This document shows, piece after piece, positions 33,056 to 41,205 of a DNA stretch of 47,282 bases (its first letter is position 1; each line of letters opens with the position of its first letter). Source of the DNA: a bacterium (lineage in GTDB: Bacteria > Myxococcota_A > Bradymonadia > UBA7976 > UBA1532); contig JAUHYW010000077.1 in NCBI GenBank assembly GCA_030426085.1, positions 1 through 47,282 of the forward strand, read 5' to 3'. A program made the translations under genes and the position numbers. The notes under the pieces were generated by a model. That model ran no database searches. It was not told the origin of the DNA and worked only from the letters and a program-made list of their open reading frames with translations.

Positions 33056-33218
33056 CTAGCAGAAACCGGGGAAAGTCGCCGTCGCGAGCCGAGCGAGAGG
33101 CCGTGGCCGGCAAGGCGCGACGCCGAAGGCTTGCTGGAGGCAAGTCGAGAAGGAGCAACGCAGCAGGACGCGGCCTCTCGTTCGGCGCAGCAGGTGTACT
33201 TTCCCCGGGATCTGCTAG
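33056..33218. repeat. 163-bp near-palindromic intergenic element
   Basis: The left end (CTAGCAGA..CCGGGGAAAGT, 33056-33076) is matched by the reverse complement of the right end (33198-33218) with two mismatches in 21. A second block (33088-33103, GCCGAGCGAGAGGCCG) is matched at 33171-33186 with one mismatch. At the exact centre is a hairpin, GGCTTGC/GCAAGTC with a five-base loop (33128-33146). Over 79 bp per arm about 50 positions pair. It lies in the gap between two divergent genes and has no ORF. It could be a MITE or REP-like element, a structured RNA, or a divergent control region; no target-site duplication is obvious. Confidence 0.7.
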
Positions 33219-33244
33219 ATTGTCCCGTCTCGCGAGGAGCGCCC

Positions 33245-34315
33245 ATGCAGACCCGGTTCGTCGGCCCCCTCTCCGCCCTCGTCGCGCTGCTGTTCGCGGT
33301 CGGCGCCTGCGTGCCCGCCGGGACCGGCGGCGGCAGCGGCAGCGGTGGATCCGGCGGTCTGCCTCCCCTGCCCGACATGGCGTCCCCGACCGACGACGGA
33401 TCCGCCGAGCCCGAGCCCGAGCCCGACGCCGCACCCGAGCCCGAGCCCGACGCCGCCCCCGACCCCGAACCGGACGCCGCCCCCGACCCCGAGCCGGACC
33501 CCGAGACCGTCACCGTGGCCACCTTCAACGTGCGCCGCTTCTTCGACACCGTCTGCGACTCGGGCCGCTGCGGCTTCGACGAGTACGAGCGGCAGTACCC
33601 CCAGGCCGAGTTCGACGCCCGGGCCGAGACGGTGGCCTATGGCGTGCGCACCCTCGACGCCGACATCGTGCTGCTCCAGGAGATCGAGAGCGAGGCCTGC
33701 CTCGACGCACTCACCGAGCGGCTCGGCGACCGCTACCCGGTGGCCGTCATCGGCGAGCTGGGCTTCGCCGCCTCGCTGGACGTGGTGGTGCTCGCCCGGG
33801 GCGGCCTGGTGCGGGTGGTGCGCAACGCCGACGAGCGCATCCCCCGCCCGAGCGGCGGCACGACGACGTTCTCCCGGGAGCTGCTCGAGGTGCACCTCGA
33901 CGTCGACGGCCGCTCGGTGATCGTGGTCAACGGGCACTACAAGGCCAAGAACAACGACGACCCCGACCGCCGGCTGGCCGAGGCCCAGGCGACCCGGCGC
34001 ATCCTCGACGACGTCGCCGAGCGCCGCCCCGATTCGCTCATCGTCTTCGGCGGCGACCTCAACGACACCCCCGGATCGCCGCCCCTCGACGCGCTCGAGA
34101 GCGGCGGCGACTGGCTGCGGGTGGCCGCCGAGCTGGGCGACGACGCGGCGACCTACGAGTGGAACGGCCGGATGCAGGCCATCGACCACCTCTACCTGCT
34201 CGAGGCGGCCGCGGGACGCTACGTGCCGGGCAGCGCCGAGGTGGTGCGGGACAACGCCGGGGGCCTCGCCCGCTCGGACCACGCCGGGCTGCGGGCGACG
34301 TTCGAGCTGCCGTGA
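33245..34315 (+). CDS. Endonuclease/exonuclease/phosphatase-family lipoprotein
   Basis: A 356-residue protein; ATG 33245 follows GAGGAG and starts a lipoprotein signal (Cys22). A Gly/Ser stretch and repeats of EPEPDAAP (to about residue 88) form a linker. The EEP domain then shows the metal and catalytic residues of the DNase I/sphingomyelinase fold: Asn95 in TFNVRR, Glu146 in LQEIES, His231 in NGHYKAKN, Asp271 and Asn273 in GDLND, and Asp345-His346 near the end. It should be a secreted Mg-dependent phosphodiesterase (nuclease, phosphatase or lipase); the substrate is not readable. Confidence 0.9.
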   Translation: MQTRFVGPLSALVALLFAVGACVPAGTGGGSGSGGSGGLPPLPDMASPTDDGSAEPEPEPDAAPEPEPDAAPDPEPDAAPDPEPDPETVTVATFNVRRFFDTVCDSGRCGFDEYERQYPQAEFDARAETVAYGVRTLDADIVLLQEIESEACLDALTERLGDRYPVAVIGELGFAASLDVVVLARGGLVRVVRNADERIPRPSGGTTTFSRELLEVHLDVDGRSVIVVNGHYKAKNNDDPDRRLAEAQATRRILDDVAERRPDSLIVFGGDLNDTPGSPPLDALESGGDWLRVAAELGDDAATYEWNGRMQAIDHLYLLEAAAGRYVPGSAEVVRDNAGGLARSDHAGLRATFELP

Positions 34316-34319
34316 GGCC

Positions 34320-35168
34320 TCACAGCGCGTAGCGCAGGTACAGCCCGCCCGCGATGAAGCGGTCGTGGGTCCGGGCCCCGGTGACCCCCGCGGTGCGGGT
34401 GCCGTCGCCGGTGAACTCCAGCGACTCGTCCTGGAAGTCGCCGGCGAGCTGGGCGTACCACCCGCCGACCACCCGGATCGCGATGTCCACATGGGCCCCG
34501 TAGGCCAGCCCGCCGGCGACCTGCCCCGAGTCGGTGTCCGGCTCGCGCACGAAGAAGGGCATGCCCGCCCGCCCCGACAGCCGGATCCAGACCCGGTCGG
34601 AGACGATGGGCCAGGCGAAGCCCAGCCCGGCCTCGGGCCCGGCGATGACCCGGTCGATGAGCAGCGAGGCCGGCGCCAGCTCGCGCGCGGTCTGCCACCG
34701 GCCGCGCAGCCCGGCCCGCAGCATCACGGAGGGTGCGCCGCTGCGCGGACCGAAGTACCATCGGTAGCGCGCGCCGGCTTCGAAGCGGTAGAGGTTGTAG
34801 TCGACGTCGACCCCGCCGAAGTCCGGCGGCATGCGGATGGCGGCGCCGGTCCCGATCTCGGCCCCGAGCGCGATCCCGATCGCCGGATCGGGCCACAGCT
34901 CGGCCCCGAGGGCCACCGCGGGCAGGAAGGTCACCGCGGTGTCGGCGTTGGTGCCGTCGGTGCGGAGCTGGAGCAGGCCGTTGATCACCGATGGCCCGAC
35001 CCAGACCCCGGCCCGGGTCCGCTCGCGATCGAGCGTCGCCGCGGCGTCGGCCGCGACGGCGGGCGCGGCGAGGGCCGAGAGGCCGACGAAACAGAGGCCG
35101 ACGAGCAGGCCACGAACCGGGCCGCCCCCGGGGGCGCCCGACCGACGACGGAGTCCGAGCGTATGCAT
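34320..35168 (-). CDS. Outer-membrane beta-barrel-like protein
   Basis: A 282-residue protein with an Arg-rich n-region and signal peptide (to about residue 40, cleavage after AVAA). The mature part alternates hydrophobic and polar residues with aromatic-girdle positions (YNLYRFEAGARYRWYFG) and ends YLRYAL, typical of small barrels. Function unknown. It diverges from the next gene with start codons only about 30 bp apart or overlapping, and no ribosome site is seen in front of it. Confidence 0.75.
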   Translation of the reverse strand: MHTLGLRRRSGAPGGGPVRGLLVGLCFVGLSALAAPAVAADAAATLDRERTRAGVWVGPSVINGLLQLRTDGTNADTAVTFLPAVALGAELWPDPAIGIALGAEIGTGAAIRMPPDFGGVDVDYNLYRFEAGARYRWYFGPRSGAPSVMLRAGLRGRWQTARELAPASLLIDRVIAGPEAGLGFAWPIVSDRVWIRLSGRAGMPFFVREPDTDSGQVAGGLAYGAHVDIAIRVVGGWYAQLAGDFQDESLEFTGDGTRTAGVTGARTHDRFIAGGLYLRYAL

Positions 35169-35174
35169 GCCCCG

Positions 35175-35203
35175 ATGCTACCCCGATTGGCCGAGCGCGT
35201 CAT
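35175..35203 (-). promoter_or_regulatory. Candidate leaderless promoter for the barrel gene
   Basis: On the minus strand ATGACG (35198-35203) and TAGCAT (35175-35180) are 17 bp apart, and six bases separate the -10 from the ATG at 35168. It overlaps the start region of the divergent gene. Confidence 0.35.
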
Positions 35204-35741
35204 GCCCCGCGCGCCCGCGGCGCTGGCGCTGGCCCTGGCGGCCCTCGCGCTGAGCGCCCCGCCGGCCGACGCCGCCCCCGACCGGGAGCTGCTCGCGGCG
35301 GTGCAGAAGCACCTCGGCATCTACACCGCGCTCGGCGCGCAGCGCGACCCCACCGAGCGGGTCGTGGTGCAGCAGCAGGCGGTCGAGGTGTGGTTCATGC
35401 GGCCCATCGCGCCCGCCGAGCAGGACGCAGCCGTCTGCGAGGGCGCCCGCTGGCTGCTCACCGGCCGGCTGGCGGCCAGCGCCGGGGCCGGCGCGCTCTT
35501 CGCCGCCCGCCCCGACCTGAAGCGGGTGGGCCTCGTCTTCTACGAGCTCGACACGGAGGTCGACCGCAACCGCCGCGGGCGCTACGACCAGAAGCGCACC
35601 GCCACCCCCCACGCCCGGTTCACCATCACCCGCGAGCGGGCCCGGCAGCTCGACCCCGCGGCGCTCGAGCAGACCCTGACCGGCACCCGCTGCGGGTCGC
35701 TGGCCGAGTCGCTGCTCGACGAGCTGTGGGTCCGTCGGTAG
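35202..35741 (+). CDS. Small secreted protein of unknown function
   Basis: I start at the third in-frame ATG (35202) because it opens directly on a signal peptide (MPRAPAALALALAALALSAPPADA); ATGs at 35163 and 35175 would add an n-region and, for the first, overlap the divergent start. The 179-residue product has a mature part of about 155 residues with two Cys (near residues 83 and 164) that could pair, and a central strand-rich region (KRVGLVFYELDTEVDRNRRG). No family recognised. Confidence 0.65.
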   Translation: MPRAPAALALALAALALSAPPADAAPDRELLAAVQKHLGIYTALGAQRDPTERVVVQQQAVEVWFMRPIAPAEQDAAVCEGARWLLTGRLAASAGAGALFAARPDLKRVGLVFYELDTEVDRNRRGRYDQKRTATPHARFTITRERARQLDPAALEQTLTGTRCGSLAESLLDELWVRR

Positions 35742-35825
35742 CGGGTCTGTCGGTCGCCGGTCGGGCGGGTCGGTCCCCGGGCGGGGCGAGAGGCGGGGAG
35801 GCGGTGGCCGGGTGGCCCGAGCCGC

Positions 35826-36575
35826 TCAGGCGGCCCGCAGCAGGCCCTGGTGCCCGCCGGCCCGCTCGAGCAGCAGCTCGACCGCGTCGGCGAACAGCTC
35901 GGTGAGCAGGTCGGGCTCGGGGTGGGCCAGCGCCTGGTAGTAGGCGTCGCGCTGATCGCAGGTGATGACCAGCGGCGGGTAGCCCCGGGAGAGCAGCAGC
36001 AGGTTGGTGAACAGCCGGGCGGTGGTGCCCGGGTTCCGCCGGAACGGGTAGACGTGCATCAGCTTGTGGTGCACCTCGGCGGCGAAGCGCACCGGATCGC
36101 AGGCCTCGTCGCACTCGCTGCCGATCTGGTCGAACAGCTTGCGCAGGTGATAGGGCACCTTGTCGGCGCTGCAGATCTTCTGGAAGTAGTCCCGGTGCAC
36201 CGGCGAGGTCCGCCGATACAGCCCGCCCCGATCCTTGGCCGCCGGGGTCAGCCGCCGGTGGATCTCCTTGAGCGTCTCGAGGTCGACCGCCTCCGGCCCC
36301 TCGTGGGCCCGGGTCCAGACGTAGTCGATGTTGTCCCGATAGCGCCGGATCCGCCGCATCAGCGGGTGCAGGTACTTGTCGAGGCGATCGTCGTCCTCGC
36401 GCAGCGCCTGCACGATCTCAGCGGGGCGGAACAGCTTGCCCTCGAGCATGTTGTCGTGGTGGATCCAGGAGAGGATGAGGCGAGGCGAGAGCGGCGCGGG
36501 CTCGGGCTGGCGGTGGGCCAGCATCTGGGTTCGATGGTTCTCGAGAGCGCGGATGAACTCGGTTCCTCGCGGCAC
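35826..36575 (-). CDS. Fic-fold protein with a degenerate active-site motif
   Basis: A 249-residue protein from GTG 36575, preceded by GAGGAGG. The fold is clearly Fic: an N-terminal segment like the inhibitory helix (HHDNMLEGK), LETLKEIHRRL, GGLYRR, DPVRFAAEVHHKLM and the helix ARLFTNLLLLSRGYPPLVI. But where active Fic enzymes have HPFxDGNGRxxR, this reads VYPFRRNPGTTAR: Tyr176 replaces the catalytic His, and the Asp, Asn and Arg that hold ATP phosphates are also changed. AMP transfer is therefore unlikely; it is either a pseudoenzyme or works by other chemistry. The frame is intact and the surrounding fold well kept, so it is not simply a decaying gene. It lies 78 bp downstream of ilvE on the same strand. 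Confidence 0.85.
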   Translation of the reverse strand: MPRGTEFIRALENHRTQMLAHRQPEPAPLSPRLILSWIHHDNMLEGKLFRPAEIVQALREDDDRLDKYLHPLMRRIRRYRDNIDYVWTRAHEGPEAVDLETLKEIHRRLTPAAKDRGGLYRRTSPVHRDYFQKICSADKVPYHLRKLFDQIGSECDEACDPVRFAAEVHHKLMHVYPFRRNPGTTARLFTNLLLLSRGYPPLVITCDQRDAYYQALAHPEPDLLTELFADAVELLLERAGGHQGLLRAA

Positions 36576-36653
36576 GGTCGCCTCCTCGGTTCGGCGGGGT
36601 GGTGGGCGCCGAGAGGGTATGCAGCATCCGTACCGGGGGCCGGCCGCGACCGC

Positions 36654-37595
36654 TCAGCGCCCCCGGACGGGGTCGAGGTAGGTCTGGCGCCACTCGGGGT
36701 GCCGGGTCGAACGGCCGCGCACCACGTCGAAGAAAGCCTCGGAAATCCGGGATGTTATCTCGCCCGGCCGGCCATTTCCGATGCGCCGGTCGTCCACCTC
36801 GCGCACCGGGGTCACCTCGGCCGCGGTGCCGCAGAGGAAGATCTCGTCGGCCACGTACAGCTCGTCGCGGGTGAAGAGGCGCTCCTCGACCACGACATCG
36901 AGGTCAGCCGCCAGGGCGAGCACGGTGTCGCGGGTGATGCCGCCGAGGATGCTCGCCCCGTAGGGGGCGGTGATGACCCGCCCGTTCTTGACCATGAACA
37001 GGTTCTCGCCGGTGCATTCCGACACATACCCGTGGGTGTCGAGCATGATCGCCTCGTCGTAGCCGGCCTTCATGACCTCGCGCTTGGCTATGACAGAGTT
37101 GACATACTGCCCGCAGATCTTTCCCTTCACCATGTTCACGTTGACGTGTATCCGGCTGAAGCTGCTGATCTTGCAGCGGATCCCGTTCTTGAGCCCCTCC
37201 TCGCCGAGGTAGGCGCCCCACTTCCAGGTGGCGATGGCGACCCGCACCCGGTTGCCGAGCGCGCCGAGCCCGAGCTGCTCGTCGCCGAGGAAGGCGATCG
37301 GCCGCAGGTAGGCCTCGTCGAAGCTGTTGGCCTTGAGGGTCTCGATGCACGCCTCGGCGATCTCGCTGCGCCCGTAGGGGATCTCGAGGCCCAGGATGTG
37401 GGCGCTCTCGAAGAGCCGGTCGACGTGCTCTTTGAGCCGGAAGACGTGGCTCTCGCCCGACGCCCGTTTGTAGGCCCGGATGCCCTCGAAGACGCCATAG
37501 CCATAGTGCAGGGTATGGGTCAGGACGTGGACCCGGGCCTGCTCGAAGGGGATGATCTCCCCGTCCATCCACAGCTTGTCGGCGTTGAGTGACAT
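36654..37595 (-). CDS. ilvE: Branched-chain amino acid aminotransferase
   Basis: A 313-residue class IV PLP enzyme that transfers the amino group between glutamate and the keto acids of leucine, isoleucine and valine. ATG 37595 follows GGAGGAG. Landmarks are FEGIRAY, the PLP-binding Lys159 in VKGKICGQY (matching E. coli Lys159), the EAIMLD..GYVSECTGENLF signature and GGITRDTVLALA. Codons such as TTT, AAA, TAT and TCT are more frequent than in the neighbours, especially around 37080-37150. Transcribed divergently from glmU. Confidence 0.95.
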   Translation of the reverse strand: MSLNADKLWMDGEIIPFEQARVHVLTHTLHYGYGVFEGIRAYKRASGESHVFRLKEHVDRLFESAHILGLEIPYGRSEIAEACIETLKANSFDEAYLRPIAFLGDEQLGLGALGNRVRVAIATWKWGAYLGEEGLKNGIRCKISSFSRIHVNVNMVKGKICGQYVNSVIAKREVMKAGYDEAIMLDTHGYVSECTGENLFMVKNGRVITAPYGASILGGITRDTVLALAADLDVVVEERLFTRDELYVADEIFLCGTAAEVTPVREVDDRRIGNGRPGEITSRISEAFFDVVRGRSTRHPEWRQTYLDPVRGR

Positions 37596-37651
37596 TCGGC
37601 TCCTCCTCTCGCACATCCGGGGATCGGCGCCGGTCGCCTCGTGCCCGCAAC

Positions 37652-37694
37652 TCGAGGAATGTGCCGACGCTCCGTGTCGGATTGTACTCCTCGA
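37652..37694. promoter_or_regulatory. Nested inverted repeats over the ilvE transcription start
   Basis: An outer pair TCGAGGA (37652-37658) / TCCTCGA (37688-37694) and an inner pair CCGAC (37664-37668) / GTCGG (37676-37680) are centred within one base of each other. The outer right arm overlaps the spacer next to the ilvE -10 and the centre falls at the predicted start site, so a bound protein would block the promoter. In RNA the inner pair can form a 5' hairpin. Confidence 0.5.
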
Positions 37695-37710
37695 ACGCCA
37701 TGCCGGGCAA
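37681..37710 (-). promoter_or_regulatory. Sigma-70-type promoter for ilvE
   Basis: On the minus strand TTGCCC (37705-37710) and TACAAT (37681-37686) are 18 bp apart. Transcription would start near 37674, about 80 bases before the ATG. Confidence 0.6.
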
Positions 37711-37802
37711 CGTGGTGGATCCGGCGGGCATGGGATGCCCCGGCGCCGCCGAGGGTCGCCCCCGACCCGCCGACGGGCCGCGCGCCCGATCGGGCGGGAC
37801 CA

Positions 37803-37832
37803 TTGACAGGTCTTCGGCGGATTGGCGATACA
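37803..37832 (+). promoter_or_regulatory. Sigma-70-type promoter for glmU
   Basis: A perfect TTGACA (37803-37808) is followed after 18 bp by GATACA (37827-37832), with the GTG start at 37863 and GGAGG at 37853-37857. The short leader fits a housekeeping gene. Confidence 0.6.
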
Positions 37833-37862
37833 CCACCGGACGAACGTTCAGCGGAGGCGGCG

Positions 37863-39368
37863 GTGGCGCGACCGGAAGAGACGGGGTCCGAACGGGCCGG
37901 GGCGGAGCGGACCGGGGCCGATCGGGACGCATCCGGGCAGAGCGGGGCGGGGCGATCCCGGGCGGTGGTGATCATGGCCGCCGGGCTCGGCACCCGCATG
38001 CGCTCGGCGACGATCAAGGTGCTGCACCCGGTCGCCGGGCGGCCGATGATCCACTACCCGGTGCAGAGCGCGCTCGAGCTCGGCGCCGAGCGGGTGGTGG
38101 TCGTGCTCGGCCACCAGCGCGATCGGGTCGAGGCGGCGCTGCGGGCGGCCTTCCCCGAGGCCCCGATCGAGGTCGCGGTGCAGGCCGAGCAGCTCGGCAC
38201 GGCCCACGCGGTGCTCTGCGCCCGCCCGGCGCTCGCCGACTTCGACGGCGACGTCTTCATCCTCTCGGGCGACGTGCCCACCCTGCCCACCGCCACGATC
38301 CAGGCCCTCGACACGGTCACCGGCGAGGCCGCGGTGGGGGTGCTCGGCATGCGCCTCGACGACCCGGGGACCTACGGCCGGCTGGTGAGCGAGGGCGGCC
38401 GGCTGGCCCGCATCACCGAGTTCCGCGACGCCGACGACCGGGTCCGGGCCATCCGCGAGGTCAACGCCGGGGTCTACCGGGCCGACGCCCGCTTCCTCTT
38501 CGAGACCCTGGGCCACCTCGACAGCGACAACGCCCAGGGCGAGTACTACCTCACTGATATCGTCGCCGCCGCCGCCGAGCAGGGGCGGGGCACCGCGGCC
38601 CTGATCCTCGACGGCGAGGCGGCGGCCGACGCCGAAGGGGTCAACGATCGCCTCGACCTCGCCGCCGCCGAGCGCCGGATGCAGACGCGGCTGCGCACCC
38701 ACCTCATGCAGACCGGGGTCACCCTGCTCGACCCGGCGCGCACCACCCTGCACGCGGGGGTCGAGGTGGGCCCCGACACGGTCATCGAGCCCGACGTGGC
38801 CCTGCTCGGCCACACGGTCGTCGGGCCCGGCTGCCACATCGAGCAGGGCTGCCGCATCGCCGACAGCCACATCGGCCACGGGGCGCACATCAAGGGCCAG
38901 AGCCACATCGAGGCCGCCCGCATCGGCGACGGGTGTCAGGTGGGGCCGTTCGCCCGTCTGCGCACCGGCACCGTGCTCCACGAGAAGGTGAAGGTGGGCA
39001 ACTTCGTCGAGACCAAGAAGACCGTGCTCGAGGCGGGGGCCAAGGCCAGCCACCTCAGCTACCTCGGCGACGCGCACGTCGGGGCCGGGGCCAACATCGG
39101 CGCCGGCACCATCACCTGCAATTACGACGGGGTGAACAAGTTCCGCACGACCATCGGCGCGGGCGCGTTCATCGGCTCCGACACCCAGCTCGTCGCCCCG
39201 GTCTCGGTGGGCGACGGCGCGTTCGTGGGCGCGGGCAGCACCATCACCCAGGACGTGCCCCCCGACGCGTTGGCCCTCAGCCGGGGGCGGCAGGCCAACG
39301 TCGACGGCTGGGCGAAGCGGCGTCGGGCGCGGCTGGCCGAAGAGGCCGCCGACCGGCGGAAGGACTGA
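37863..39368 (+). CDS. glmU: Bifunctional UDP-GlcNAc pyrophosphorylase / GlcN-1-P acetyltransferase
   Basis: A 501-residue enzyme. I choose GTG 37863 for its GGAGG five bases upstream; it gives about 35 residues of charged extension before the conserved core. The nucleotidyltransferase domain starts MAAGLGTRM...KVLHPVAGRPM, and the C-terminal half is a left-handed beta helix of hexapeptides with the acetyltransferase signature LSYLGDAHVGAGANIGAGTITCNYDG. It makes UDP-N-acetylglucosamine for peptidoglycan and LPS. It is followed three bases later by glmS, so the two precursor steps are co-expressed. Confidence 0.97.
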   Translation: MARPEETGSERAGAERTGADRDASGQSGAGRSRAVVIMAAGLGTRMRSATIKVLHPVAGRPMIHYPVQSALELGAERVVVVLGHQRDRVEAALRAAFPEAPIEVAVQAEQLGTAHAVLCARPALADFDGDVFILSGDVPTLPTATIQALDTVTGEAAVGVLGMRLDDPGTYGRLVSEGGRLARITEFRDADDRVRAIREVNAGVYRADARFLFETLGHLDSDNAQGEYYLTDIVAAAAEQGRGTAALILDGEAAADAEGVNDRLDLAAAERRMQTRLRTHLMQTGVTLLDPARTTLHAGVEVGPDTVIEPDVALLGHTVVGPGCHIEQGCRIADSHIGHGAHIKGQSHIEAARIGDGCQVGPFARLRTGTVLHEKVKVGNFVETKKTVLEAGAKASHLSYLGDAHVGAGANIGAGTITCNYDGVNKFRTTIGAGAFIGSDTQLVAPVSVGDGAFVGAGSTITQDVPPDALALSRGRQANVDGWAKRRRARLAEEAADRRKD

Positions 39369-39371
39369 ACC

Positions 39372-41201
<1,830 letters not shown>

Positions 41202-41205
41202 GCCC

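Noticed and set aside
39369-39371. glmS ribozyme before glmS
   Set aside because: The gene follows glmU by three bases, leaving no room for a leader ribozyme.
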